Source: Narthecium ossifragum (taxonomy: Eukaryota; Streptophyta; Magnoliopsida; Dioscoreales; Nartheciaceae). From it: a DNA stretch of 64,000 nucleotides. Location of the stretch: contig OY986969.1 of the NCBI GenBank assembly GCA_963920575.1, forward strand, positions 18,585,288-18,649,287. The letters run 5' to 3'. Shown here piece by piece: positions 22,170-34,137 of the stretch (within the stretch, counting starts at the first letter, position 1; every line of letters begins with the position of its first letter). The notes below the pieces were generated by a model. That model had not been told where the DNA came from. It was given only the letters and a program-made list of their open reading frames with translations, and did not search any database. A program made the translations under genes and the position numbers.

Positions 22170-22594
22170 GGGTTATTTACTTTTGAGACATTAAAAACTT
22201 CTTAAATTACAAATGTACCCTTACAATCTTTGCCTTTACATATGTACCCCTGAAAACATTGTGATAATGTTAACAATACCCTCTGGTTACTAGCCGGTTA
22301 ATATTCACGGAATATGCCTAACGTCGTTAAATAACCCTTTTCAAAAGACAATTATACCCCTGGTTATATTTCTACTCTGGTTAAGTTAGATGTTAATGGG
22401 GATGGGTAATTAAGTAATTTTGCCCACCATGGTTATGTTTCTAATCTGGTTAAGTTAGATATATGTACGGACTTGGACGGAGGGGCATGGTTAACATTAT
22501 CACAATGTTTTCAGGGGTACATATCTAAAGGCAAAGATTGTAAGGGTACATTTGTAATTTAAGAAGTTTTCAAGGTCTCAAAAGTAAATAACCC
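22170..22594. mobile_element. Fold-back Mutator-type MITE (425 bp)
   Basis: Long near-perfect inverted repeats (about 110 bp) start GGGTTATTTACTTTTGAGAC and end with its complement. A perfect 9-bp duplication TTTTAAATA flanks it (22161-22169, 22595-22603). No coding capacity. It is inserted in the left arm of the Harbinger element. Confidence 0.88.
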
Positions 22595-23059
22595 TTTTAA
22601 ATATGATGACTATTTCATTATTTGGAATTGGACATGGTCATTGCCTCTATTGAACTAGTTGACCCCGTAATTATATTTCTAAGAGCGAGAAAAATACGAA
22701 CAAATGTTTTTGAGCCAAAAAATAATACACAATTTCTGCGGTAATACCATAATTTTTATTTGTAATACTCAATGATTCATTCCTTACAACAATTCACATA
22801 TAGTGTCAAATTGACATGTTTACAGAAGTGAATGAAAAAAAATGAATTTGTACATCACTTGTCTTCCATATATTTGTTGTTGTCTTCGTGGCTGTATACG
22901 ATTGCAAGATCAAGGGCTCAGAATAATGTCATCATCGCCCTTATGTGGCGGTAATTGGTTGCTGAACAAACTTGACCTTCCAAATCACCAAGCTACTGCT
23001 TCCCTCGTTCATCATAAGATTTCATCATTTCCCCAGGTAAAACCAGCAAGCATTATAAG

Positions 23060-23639
23060 GGAATCAAACAACCATCATTTCCCCAAGTAAAACTATTTGC
23101 AATATTAAGAAAACCATTTGCATCATTTCCCCCATTAAAACCAATCAGATATAAACAATAAGTGGCTTGTTGCCATGTATGCGGCTATCCAAGTAAAACT
23201 ATTCAGCAAGCATAAGGGGATCAAACAAGCATCATTTCCCCAAGTAAACCCATTTGCAACAATAAGAAAGGAGCTGCAGCTTCATCATTTCCCCAATTTT
23301 ATCTGGTCATTCAAACCACCCAAGGATCAAGTATATCATCATCTCCCTACACATCAAAACACATTCAGTCACCACAAAATTTAAATCACATTCAGTCACC
23401 ACAAAATTGGCCCATAGTACTTCATTCTAACATATAAGAAAACCATTTATATCATTTCTCCCATTAAAATCAATCAGATATAAACAATAAGTGGCTGGTT
23501 GCCATGTATGCGGCTATCCAAGTAAAACCACCAAGCAAGCATAAGGGGATCAAACAAGCATCATTTCCCCAAGTAAACCCATTTGCAACAATAAAAAAGG
23601 AGCTGCAGCTTCATCATTTCCCCAATTTTATCTAGCCAT
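23060..23639. repeat. Direct repeats in Harbinger left subterminal region
   Basis: A block of about 160-170 bp beginning near ATCAGATATAAACAATAAGT occurs at 23144 and again at 23473 (329 bp apart). Smaller copies of CATCATTTCCCCAAGTAAA recur between them. The sequence resumes at 41337 after the Athila element, where part of the 23311-23400 region is repeated. Confidence 0.75.
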
Positions 23640-25055
23640 TGATAAGACTTGAAAAGTGCACAAAACACCCTTGTAATTTGGCTTTGTTAGTCTCCGAGTA
23701 ATGCTTCACTGACTATTTTTATCCCATTTAAGGTATAACAGCGCCTTATAGGAGTTAGATCAACTTTGGAGCTAAAAGAACGTATTTTGGCAATTCTGGC
23801 AAGTAGGATCGATCCGACTCTACTAGTGCGATCGATCCTACTCGCCCAGCGACGGGACAATGAACAATAGAAGGATCGATCGTACTCAGCATGACGGATC
23901 GATTCTCCTCGGGCCGTAGCGTAACAACATGTGAATGATCGATCGGACTCGATAGGTCCGATCGATCCCTCTCGGGGCGTCACCAGCAATTGAAGGAGTC
24001 CGATGGATCCTAATCCAGAGGTCCGATCGATCCGTTGCGACTAAAATTAAAGATCAACGGCTCAGATCTAATCCGTGGGAGATGTTGGCTTAGGCTATAA
24101 AGAGTCAATGTTTAGGGATTTTTGGGGGCTTTTTCCAGACGTTTTTGGGGAGAGTTTTCCTATCTTTTTCTACACTTTTCTTCGGCGATTTTTTGGAGGA
24201 GATCTATGGCGGGAGGAGATCATCAACTTCCACCGATGGATCGACCCCTAAAGATGAGTAGCTAAAACCCTAACCATGGGATTCTTATGATGTAACTAGG
24301 GTTTTTACTAGGGATTTCTAAAATTTAGGGCTTGTATACACGATTGTTTGACTTATATGGATTGATTTCTATTTTCTTGATATCTTGGTGTTGATTTCTT
24401 ACTGGATGTTTGGATTGTGCTTGTTTGCACTTGATTCTAGAGCTTGTATATGCGAGGGCTTGGATTGGATTCATCAAAATAAGAGGATCATGCTAGTCCC
24501 ATGATATCTCGGATAGAATCTTCTTCGCGATTAGGGATTGTATAGTGCTAGTCCCACTATAGAAGTGCTAGTCCCACTACATTCCATCCCTAATCCTTCA
24601 TGCATCTTACCTTTGTAGTTTCGACCATCGAGATGCGAAGTCATCTCGATCGTACACCTAAATCTATATCCATGTTATTATTTGCGATGAATTCATCATA
24701 ATAAGAGGGTTCATTAGCAGTGAACGTAACTAATCATTCGGTCACTGACATTTAGATAATTGTTCTTGCCAACAAGGAATCCTAAACAGAACTTGTTGAG
24801 TGATAAGGAGAACTAGCCATTCACTTATCAACTTTTATGAAGCCATTCATCGTGGTTGCATGCCCTGATCTTAGGAAGACTTGGTAGAACCTTAGTTACT
24901 GATTAAGAATCCTGTGGTCCTTTCTCTCATATTCATAAATCTTTTAGTATAAGTTAAGTTTAATTTTAACCTGCATTCTTTTCTCAACTCATTAGTAGGA
25001 AATTCACTAAGTATTCGATCTCAATCACTTAAATCCCTGTGGACTCGACTCGGAC

Positions 25056-28000
25056 TGTGAGGACCCATCCCTCTACTCCTGGGTCGACCGGCTGGGTCGG
25101 GCCCGTGGCTCGTCGGTTTGCTTCGCGTCGAGCGCACGATCCGGTGGATCGTATTGTTTCTTGGACCGCAAGGGCAATTTGGTAAATTGCTCCTTGTTGG
25201 TTTGTTTCACACCCGCGTGTGCACACACTGACCTTGTTTGTGTTGGTGCTTGATTAGAATGGTTAGGTAGACCCGAGATCGGAAGATCCCAGCTCGAGCG
25301 CGCGGAGGCTTGCTTTTGGGCAGCTTACGGCCCTTGAGCGATCGATCGCTCGTAGGAGCGATTGATCGGACTCGTGAGCGAGTCGGTGGCTTTTTCTCTT
25401 TCACGAGGACGGCAGCCGGCCGTCGCTCTCTCTTGTCAGAAGGGGAGGACTTTCCCTCCCCTCCTTCCCCTTTCCTCCGGATTTCCCGGCTTTCCCCCGG
25501 GCTTTCCTTCCTCTTCTTTCCTTCTCTTCTCTTCTCTTCTTCTTCCTTCTTTCTCTTCTTCTCGCGGTGCCCTGTTTCCTCTGTTTCTTCCGGCAGCCCC
25601 CTACTTCTTCGTCGTTCTCCCTCCTCCGACCACCTTTTTAGGATCTTGAAAGCTTTTTGGATCCGTGGCAACGAGAGGAAGGCCCCTGGTGTGATTTGGA
25701 GTCGTGTTGGTGACTGGTTTGCGAGGGATCAACCGAGGAATGCGCAGTTCGATAGGTTCTTCTACCTGCATGTGTTCTTTAATGGGTTTCTCGTGATCTA
25801 GCCGTTTGATTTTGTTGATCTTGGTGTTGTTAGCTTCCTCTTGCCTATTAGAATTACTGATATAAGTTTCATGATATTTGGTTGAGATTTGAGTAGGATT
25901 TATGCATGATTAATCTCGGATTTTTCGGTTTTCTGCTATTCTTGAAGAACAGCCGGTTTGCGGCGAGTTTTCCGGCTTGTACGTGTATGATCTTGGGTTT
26001 TGATAAACCTAAGAGTTGTAGATCTCTTTGTTATCTTTCCATTCCAGTTTATTTCATATTTTTCCGATTTTCCTACGAATTGTTATGAATTTATTACTGG
26101 TGGGCTGCGTTGCAGTAATTAATTGGTAAGTTAGTTTTGATTAGTTATTTTGATTAGCATTTTCCCGTTAATCTAACCGTTGGATGATTATAGATTTTGG
26201 ATATGTTGATCATGGTATATACATCTACTGATAGCTAAGTTGGATCTCAAATCCGACGTCGTTTGGATGTCGGATAGACTGGGTCCAATAGCCTCTAGTA
26301 GAGAACTTTTGGTGTTTTAAATATGATATTATATGTCGAATTATAATATTATATTTCTACTGTTCATCAGCGGTTTTCGGGGTTGCTTCCCGTTCCAGGA
26401 GTCTGCGGTCGACGGTCGTGGTACCGTCGTGATGCCGGGACCCGCTGCGGATCGGTTGGCAGCGGTCGGTAGTACCGATGCAGCGATCCGGTTGACTTAT
26501 ATGTTGTTTGTCATACTGTTGCATGCTTTACTTCTTATCTGTGTATGTTTATAGCATGCATTTCCCTGTTGTGCATTAGTTGCATTGGTTAGGGCGTGGG
26601 TGATATGTGGGTCGCCGTCCCGAGGCTGGAAGCTCGGATTTAGCCCTAGGACCGGGGTTGGGTAGTTTGGACCCGGTTCGAATTGTGGTGTCCAGTGTCG
26701 TGCCCCGACCCGCGAAAGCCCAATCGGGCCGGGCGACCCGAACCGGAACCTAACCAACGCGGAAAAAGAACGACGAGGGTTCCCTCTAACTTATGGGTCT
26801 CCCTAGGAATTCATCAAAGCCCCCCATTGAAAACAACATCAAAGGCAAAACCTCGAATCTAATTATACAAAACCTCGGAGAGGGGAAGTTCAAATACAAT
26901 ATTACTCCCGTAGGAGACTATCTAATATAAGGGTAAAAGCAGTAAAAGATCACCAGCTCTCAGACTCCACCTGGCGCCGCCGCACCGCCAACCAACTGCC
27001 CGGTAGGGGCCACAGAAGAAGAACTGACGCCTACACCTGCAAAACGCAGCCCGGGTAGGTGTGAGCACTAAGCTCAGTAGGGATCTACACTACGACACAC
27101 AGAAGGAAGAGGGAAACATCACGACCGTCAACCGCGAACTCCTGCAACGGGAAGCAACCCCGAAAACGATGATGTACAAAAAAACAATATAATATTATAT
27201 TTCGAAATATAATATTATATTCAAACACTCAAAGCCTCTACTTAGGGTCTAAATGATCCCATCGATCCGATGTTCAAACGACGTCGGATTCAAGATCCAA
27301 CTTAACCACCAGTAGGTGTATATACCAGGATCATCATATCCAAATTTCATAAACATCCAACGGTTGGATTAATGGAAAACATTAATCAAAAAGCGCTGAT
27401 TAAACCAACTTACCCTTTAATTGCTGCAACGCAGCCCTCCAGAAAACAATTCACCAGAAATCGTACATAAATCGGAAAAATACGAAATAAGATGGAATGG
27501 AAAGCTAACGAGTAGAGCTACAACTCTTATGTTTATGAAAAGCCAAGATCATGTACTTTCCGGCCGGAAAACTCGCCTCAAGCCGGCTATTTCTCAAGAA
27601 CAGCAGAAAACCAGAAATCCGAGACTAATCTTACATAAAACCTACTCAAATCACAACTGATTAACATGAAACTTAAATAAGTTATTCTAACAGGTATAAG
27701 GAACCCAAAAAAGTAAGGATCAGCAAGATCCAACGGCTAGATCTCAAGAAAATCCGAAAAGAACATCAGTAGGTATAACCCTACCTTGTTGCGCCTTCCT
27801 CGGCTGATTCCCCGCGATTTGATCACCAACAAGCCTCCAAACCACTTCAGGGATCTTCCTCTAGTTGTCACGGATCCAACGAGCCAAAGAACACCCAATT
27901 TGGTGGTCGGAGGAGGGAGAACGGAGGTAGGAAAGCTCGGCTGCCGGAACAGGGGAAGAACAGAGCTCTCGGGAGAAGAAGAAAGGAGGAAGAAGAAAGA

Positions 28001-29233
28001 GAGGAGAAGGAGGAAGAGGAGGGGAAGAAAAGAGGGGAAAGGGGGAGGGGAAAGCCGGGAAAGAGGGGAAAAAGTTGGGGGAGAGGAGGAGAAAGTCCTC
28101 CCCCTCTGACAGGGGAGAACGACGGCCGTCGGTGGCCGTCCTCGCGAAGCAGAAAACCAACCGACCTATGAATGATCGATCCTTCCTCAAGGGAGGATCG
28201 ATCCTTCATACCGATTCACAAGGCTTTCTAGCATGCAGAGGATCGATCCCTTAGCCATAGAGGATCGATCCTTTGTGTGCTGAAAGCTAAACTTGAGCAA
28301 TAACTCAAGCCCAAGTCCGGATCTTTCGATCCCGGGTCCACCTAGCCATTCTAAACAAACACTAACACATACAAGGCCAGTGTGTGCACACGCGGGTGTG
28401 AAACAAACCAACAAGGCGTAATTTACCAAATTGCCCTTGCGGTCTACAACGAGCCACAGGGGTAGAGGGGCAGGTCCTCACAGTGGTGTCCAGTCGATTC
28501 GATGATAGGCTTAGATGACTGGTACACTTGTGGCTTGATGATTGTAGAGGTCGTGTCGGCCTCAAGTCGGATGCTGAGGTGTAGCCGGTGTTCCACTGTG
28601 TTGACTCTTGAGTGGAGGAGAGGCCCCCTCAGCGGTGCCGTTTCCCGCCTGCAGTGTCGGGTCCCTGCATGTGAGTCAGCAGTGTTTGTTGAGCTTACTG
28701 AGTGCTGCTCCTGGGCCTCAGGGACATGCGGTGGGGTTATGGGACCCCTGTATACACCCAGGTCCTACTTGAGGGCGACACTATTGTGTTTCCCCCTTCC
28801 TTCTGTGTGTCGTAGTGTAGATCCCTACTGATCAGCTTAGTGCTCACACCTACCCGAGCTGCGTTTTGCAGGTGCAGGCGTCAGTTCTTCTTCCGTGGCC
28901 ACTACCGGGCAGTTGGTCGGCGATGCGGCGGCGCCTGGTGGACGTTGAGAGGTGGCGATATTTACTGCTTTTACCTTTGGTTAGTTAGTCTCCTACGGGA
29001 GTGATGTTGTATTCGAATCTTCCCCTCTCCGAGGATATGTATATTAAACACCTTGAGTTTTAAATCTGTGGTTCGATGTTGTTAAATTATGTCTTTTAAT
29101 TGGGGGTTTTTGATGAATTGTTAGGGAGACCAATAGGTTAGACGGAACCCTCGCCAGCTTTTCTTCCGCGTTTTGTTAGGTTCCGGTTCGCGTCGCCCAG
29201 CCCGGTTGGGCTTTCGTGGGTCGAGGCGCAACA
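25056..29233 (+). mobile_element. Family-S solo LTR, subgroup b, containing its own inverted copy
   Basis: Begins TGTGAGGACCCATCCCTC and ends GGCGCAACA, flanked by the duplication CGGAC (25051-25055, 29234-29238). The LTR proper is about 2.38 kb. At 26696 it is interrupted by a minus-orientation copy of the same subgroup. The ORFs seen in either strand here are low-complexity (Arg/Lys/Glu or Ser/Pro/Phe) and are not genes. Confidence 0.85.
26696..28482 (-). mobile_element. Family-S solo LTR, subgroup b, inverted, 593-bp deletion
   Basis: Plus-strand ends are TGTCGTGCCCCGACCC and GGTCCTCACA. Compared with the intact copy at 50333-52712 it lacks about 590 bp between a GGGAAAC phrase and ACGACCGTCAACC (near 27120). 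It is flanked by an 11-bp direct duplication GTGGTGTCCAG (26685-26695, 28483-28493), longer than the 5 bp expected for an LTR element. Confidence 0.8.
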
Positions 29234-29345
29234 CGGACTCTCCACTATCTACTATTTCTTAGTAGTTAAAGAAGAACACCGGAATTTATTGTAATTTTGG
29301 TTAGACTTGTTAAGGCACGACACTTTTCAAGTCGTATCAAAATTT

Positions 29346-29363
29346 TGGCGCCGTTGCCGGGGA
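29346..29363 (+). other. Athila primer-binding site (tRNA-Asp type)
   Basis: TGGCGCCGTTGCCGGGGA, six bases after the 5' LTR, is the characteristic tRNA-Asp-complementary primer site of the Athila/Tat group. Confidence 0.9.
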
Positions 29364-29605
29364 TTATACGGTGTTTTGAGTTGTTTACTTAGTATAGTTT
29401 CTTGCTTAATTAGTTGTTATCCGTCATTTACTATATAAAAGACCAAAAATAGTTTCAATACTAATATTTCCATATCTTTTTGTGATCAGTAGGTGAAGAA
29501 CAAAGCGGCATCCTTCCGAGCGGCGAAGGAGCGAACGCCAACAACACGTCATCGAGATTGCACTGTTTGTATTTCTAAACCTTTGATGATCTTTATGATG
29601 TGTGA

Positions 29606-30993
29606 ATGAGTGATGATAAGGACCCAGATTTGGCTCTTACATTGAAAGAATTTCTTGCTTCTTGTTCTACATCACATAAATTGTCAGTATCTTCTCCTAC
29701 TCATCCAGTCATGGATAACCCCAATGACCATCCTGAACCTAATGCCAATCCTAACCAACCTGAGGACCAAGGTCGTAGGGCCATGAAAGATTTTTATGTT
29801 CCAACTTCTTTCACTTCTAACTCTTGCATTCAACCTCCGGTAATTGGGGCAGCCCATTATGAGATTAAACCACAATTTTTACAATCCTTACCAACCTTCC
29901 ATGGATTATCTCATGAAGACCCTTACAATCATATCGAGGAGTTCATTTTGATTAGTTCTACAGTGAGAGTTAATAATTTTACCGAAGATGCTTGGAGACT
30001 CAAACTATTTCCTTTCACCCTTAAAGGTAAAGCTAAACATTGGCTTACTTTCTTGGAACCTCGATCTATCACTACTTGGCCTCAATTGCAAGCTCAATTC
30101 CTTGAAAAATTCTTTCCAATTACTAAGACAAGTGACCTTCGTCATGAAATTTCTTCATTTAGACAAGCTGACGATGATGCATTTCATGAGGCTTGGGATC
30201 GTTATAGAGAACTCCTTAGGAAATGTCCCCACCATCAATTTCCTCCATGGGCCGTAGTAGAACATTTTTATAAGGGTCTTAAGGAAAAACATCAGTTGAC
30301 TATAGATGCAGCTTGTGGGGGAGTTTTCATTACCAACCTCTTGACGATTCTTGGAGGCTTTTTGAGAGACTTGCTGAAAACTCTCAACATCACGCCACTT
30401 CTTCTAGGAATAATCGTGGATCTTCAACCCAATCTAATTCTAGAGGAATCCTTGAATTAAATGAGTCAACCCGTCTCGCTCAACAAGTTGATGCATTAAG
30501 TAGGAAACTTGATCAAGTTCTTACCCAAATGACAAATCAGGTTGATTCTTCTATTCCTCCTATGCTTCCACCTTTTGGGGAACTCTGTTTCTTGTGCTCT
30601 ACTCCTGGTCATGATATTACTGATTGCCGTTTAGCATGTCATTATCTGGAGTTAGTACAGGAACATGCAAATGCAGTCTATGGTCAATCTAAACCAGTTT
30701 ATGATCATTATTTAAATACTTACAATCCTGGGTTGAGAGACCATCCAAATTTTTCTTGGAGAACACCTAGCCAACAACCAACTTCTTTTAATTCTAGGCC
30801 ATCCATGGGTGCCCCAACTCCGAGTTATCTTTCGAATTTTCAAATGTCATATCCTACAAACTCTCAAGGCCATACTCCGCCGTTCCGACCCTCATATCGG
30901 CCTTCCCAATCCCAACCATCTCAACCTTGGGGGAATAAACCGTATGTACCTCCTCGGAGTCAAGGACCTCAAATTCCAAGTATTGATGATTGA
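29606..30993 (+). pseudogene. Athila gag, frameshifted
   Basis: Capsid-type protein. The first frame (29606-30460) has PQFLQSLPTFHGLSHEDPYN, WRLKLFPFTLKGKAKHWL and QFLEKFFP, the usual Athila/Tat retrotransposon gag core (about residues 85-215). A frameshift around 30315-30330 moves the reading to the frame 30313-30993, which continues with FHYQPLDDSWRLFERLAENS and an LCFLCSTPGHDITDC cysteine motif. This frame ends in a TGA at 30991-30993. The next ORF follows in the same frame only three bases later, so one point mutation separates them. The frameshift and stop make the copy defective. Confidence 0.85.
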
Positions 30994-30996
30994 CAT

Positions 30997-32907
30997 TTGA
31001 AGGTATTGGACTCTTTTGAAGCTAATAACCAAATACTTCACTCCCATTCTCAAGCGTTAGCTAAGATGGAAGTTCAAATGGGTCAACTAGCTAACGCTTT
31101 GTCTAGGAGAGAAGATGGGCAATTGCCTAGTCAATTCATTCCCAATCCCAAAGGCCAACATCATGTAGACTCATCGCATGAACAAGTACAAGCTGTGACA
31201 ACCCTTCATAGTGGTAAAACTTTTGTCAATATTGAGCAACCTGAAGAAACCACATATAATCACGATTTACATGCATCACATTCTCAGACATCATTAGACA
31301 ACGGTTCCCATGCATCAAAAGAACCTAGTTCATCCTCTGACACTCCACGTTCAAATCCTCATGATTCCATTGACAATCTACATGCATCACCAAACATGGC
31401 ATCATCTCATGAGAAAGAACCAAATCCCACGACTTATGTTCCTAAGGGTCCTTTTCTTGAAGCTTTAGCAGATCCTACCTCCACTCCATTCAGAAATTCA
31501 AAATTAGATGAAATGATGGAGGTGTTTAAGAAAGTTCATATTAACCTTCCTCTGCTTGATGCCATCAAACAAATTCCATCCTATGCTAAATTCCTCAAGG
31601 ATCTTTGCACTCATAAAAGGCAATCTAGATCGCACGTGTCTAAAAAGATTTTCTTGACTGAGCAAGTTAGTTCAATCCTTCGATGTAATCTTCCTCCTAA
31701 GCTCAAGGATCCTAGCACCCCCACAATCTCATGCATTATAGGAAATCGCACAATTGATGGAGCCATACTAGATTTGGGTGCAAGTGTCAACCTCATGCCC
31801 TACTCCTTGTATTCTAAGTTTGGCATAGGAGAATTGAAACCAACGGCCATGACCCTACAATTAGCCGATCGATCAATTAAAACCCCAAGAGGAATCCTTG
31901 AAGATGTTTTGGTTAATGTTGATCAGTGTGTATTTCCGGTTGATTTTGTAGTTCTGGACATGGAACCCAGAGTGCAAACTAAAAAATCTGTCCCTATAAT
32001 CCTTGGCCGACCTTTCTTAGCTACGGCCAATACTTGTATTAATTGTAGAGATGGTTACATGACAGTTACGTTTGGTAATATGGAATTGCGTTTGAATATA
32101 TTTCATGCCTCAAAAAATCATGCGTATGATGATGACTGTTTTATGGTTAATGCATTGGTTAATGAGGATGAAGTGAATAATTGTGTTGATGATGTAATGC
32201 ATGCATTATTGTTGAATGATGACACTCCATGTGGGAGTTTGGAGGATAGTTGTGATATGTCTATTGTGGTTGAGGATGATGTTTTTGAACAATATTTTTC
32301 AGATTTGCATAAAGAGGTTCTGAGTACGAATGTAGTTTTTCCGGTTGATAATGATGAGAATAATGCCTTGAATGATTTGTCATCGATTTTCAAGTTTGAA
32401 AATGAAGAGGTTTTACAGGATTTTATTAATCCAAATTTAATTACTGATGTTTGCGGCATGTCATGGAAAGAACCTCTCATTCAGTCTTTACCTCCTACGT
32501 CCTCAATTCCAGCTTTACCTTCTTTAGTTCCACCGTTATCTTTAGAGTTTGAAACGTTGCCTTTCAATGAGTTGGAGGAAATACGTAATGAATCTTATGA
32601 TAATGCCCTTATTTACAAGGCTAGAACTAAAGCGTACCATGATAAGTTCATTACTCAGAGGACTTTCACTGTAGGTGACAGGGTTTGGGTATTTAATGCT
32701 AGACTACGGCTTCTCCTAGGAAAACTTAAATCTAGATGGACTGGTCCATTCGAAGTTACTCAAGTTGTTCCTCATGGGGTTGTTGAACTCCGTCATCCTA
32801 ACTCTAATTCTACTTTCAAGGTGAATGGGCAAAGGTTAAAACGTTATATAGAAAATACTCTTACCTTAGAAGCCATACAACGGTTGCATGAACCAAATCA
32901 TGAGTGA
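30997..32907 (+). CDS. Gag tail + aspartic protease fused to integrase C-terminal tail
   Basis: One open frame of 636 codons. Residues 1-70 are the gag C-terminal region (MGQLANALSRREDGQLPSQF). Around 240-370 is a retropepsin-like protease with the Athila-style active site DLGASVNLMPYS and the later VPIILGRPFLATA. Residues about 375-525 are acidic linker. From about residue 527 the text changes to NELEEIRNESYDNALIYKAR, TVGDRVWVFNARLRLL and KLKSRWTGPFEVTQVV, the far C-terminal tail of Athila integrase. The RT, RNase H and integrase zinc-finger and catalytic domains that belong between are missing, and the frame is kept across the junction (near 32570). A protein could be made; function is unknown. 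It is in the same frame as the preceding gag piece. Confidence 0.88.
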   Translation: MKVLDSFEANNQILHSHSQALAKMEVQMGQLANALSRREDGQLPSQFIPNPKGQHHVDSSHEQVQAVTTLHSGKTFVNIEQPEETTYNHDLHASHSQTSLDNGSHASKEPSSSSDTPRSNPHDSIDNLHASPNMASSHEKEPNPTTYVPKGPFLEALADPTSTPFRNSKLDEMMEVFKKVHINLPLLDAIKQIPSYAKFLKDLCTHKRQSRSHVSKKIFLTEQVSSILRCNLPPKLKDPSTPTISCIIGNRTIDGAILDLGASVNLMPYSLYSKFGIGELKPTAMTLQLADRSIKTPRGILEDVLVNVDQCVFPVDFVVLDMEPRVQTKKSVPIILGRPFLATANTCINCRDGYMTVTFGNMELRLNIFHASKNHAYDDDCFMVNALVNEDEVNNCVDDVMHALLLNDDTPCGSLEDSCDMSIVVEDDVFEQYFSDLHKEVLSTNVVFPVDNDENNALNDLSSIFKFENEEVLQDFINPNLITDVCGMSWKEPLIQSLPPTSSIPALPSLVPPLSLEFETLPFNELEEIRNESYDNALIYKARTKAYHDKFITQRTFTVGDRVWVFNARLRLLLGKLKSRWTGPFEVTQVVPHGVVELRHPNSNSTFKVNGQRLKRYIENTLTLEAIQRLHEPNHE

Positions 32908-34137
32908 CTGCATTTTCATTGGGTCGAGCTAGAGACGTTAAACCAAGCGCTTGATGGGAGGCAACCCATCCTTTATGTGTTTTTCTTTAGTTTGGTTTCT
33001 TTCAAGTTTCTTTGCATGCTTGCTTAATTTCTACTTATTTGCATATTTGTTTTTGATTGTCTGATAATGCTGTCATCGCTGCCAGTGGATGGTCATGTTA
33101 ATTGTTAGCTTGGGGTGTCTATGCTTGAATTCTTATGGCCTGGAGAGGTTTGTATTTTTACGTGGTGTTTAGTGGCTTAATTTCCCAGGCTTATTATGCG
33201 TTTTCTCATGTTTCTTTGAGAGCGATCGATCCGTCCTCACAAGGTAGGATCGATCCTCCTTCGCTTCACGCATATTTTTCATTGGGCATTAGTCGGATCG
33301 ATCCCACCTACCCCCATGGATCGATCCGAGGTGGGTATTTAACTTTGACAGAACGTTGGGTTTTCTTCACCCCACCAGATGATCGATCCTTCTATACCTC
33401 CGTCTAAACTCTACTCCGTAAGGTAGTCAGATCGATCGTGCCATGGGAGAGCGATCGATCCTACTTGTTCATTTACTCATGACAGAACGTAGTGTATTTT
33501 GCACTACACCTTCCGATCGATCCATCTATCCCTCCGGTAATAATAGAACATCTAAGGTAGTAGGATCGATCCCTCCTCCAACGTGGGATCGATCCTAGGT
33601 GGCTATTTATTGGTAACAGAACGTGTTGTTTTTGACAAGTTACTTACCGATCGATCCTTCTATCCATCCTTCTCAATGAGTCTAGTTGAGTAAGTAGGAT
33701 CGATCCTTCTAAATTAGTTCGATCGATCGTACTTGTTTATTCACTATATCATCCGATTACACCCGATGCGTCCACGTGGCCTACGATCGATCCAACCCCA
33801 ACGGACGGATCGATCGGAGTCGCGTTATTCTGAGGGTTTTTAGCCAAGTGTCCGATCGATCCTAGGGCACTTTACCCTACGATCGATCCCCCTTTTCTCC
33901 TCTCGTTTCGCTCGGACGCCCCCGTTCCTTGTTCTCACCTCCGACCGGTGCTCGGCTTCGTCTCCGGCAAGACTTCATCACCCTCGTCCTCTACCGCACT
34001 CTATTACCTTCCTCCAACCCTCCCTCTTCCCCACTCGCGACCTCGCCGTTTTCCTCCAAATCCATTCAAACCCTCCGCGTCGGTCGTTTGCTTCGCGACG
34101 AGCGCCACCGGCTCCGTTTTTCGCCTCCACCCCTACC
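32908..34137. other. Athila spacer with GATCGATC repeats
   Basis: Non-coding stretch after the integrase tail. It includes the phrase GCGCTTGATGGGAGGCAACC found after pol in Athila elements, then a motif-rich part (33215-33895, listed separately) and GC-rich sequence up to the ATG at 34138. Confidence 0.6.
33215..33895. repeat. GATCGATC-rich palindrome cluster
   Basis: About 20 occurrences of the 8-bp palindrome GATCGATC or close variants (CGATCGATCC) in 680 bp. They are embedded in imperfect modules of about 80-110 bp with GACAGAACGT and a TTTTTC/CACC phrase. Random expectation is far below one. Confidence 0.85.

Larger units (their letters stand above)
23640..29339 (+). repeat. Athila 5' LTR, interrupted by family-S LTRs
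   Basis: Starts TGATAAGACTTGAAAAGTGC and ends CTTTTCAAGTCGTATCA. The LTR proper is 23640-25055 plus 29239-29339. A cluster of GATCGATC motifs lies at about 23805-24040. It matches the 3' LTR closely except for scattered substitutions and one fewer copy of a CACTATAGTAGTACTAGTCC repeat near 24550. Confidence 0.88.

Noticed and set aside
24180..24270. A small gene in the Athila LTR (ATGGCGGGAGGAGATC) with following exons
   Set aside because: Present at the same place in both LTRs (also 40369); the open stretch is short and is probably part of the LTR leader.
25207..25801. Long ORFs on both strands (Arg/Lys/Glu-rich and Ser/Phe/Pro-rich)
   Set aside because: Purine/pyrimidine-biased sequence inside the family-S LTR; the same ORFs recur in the other copies (27786-28209, 51930-52440) with no protein similarity.
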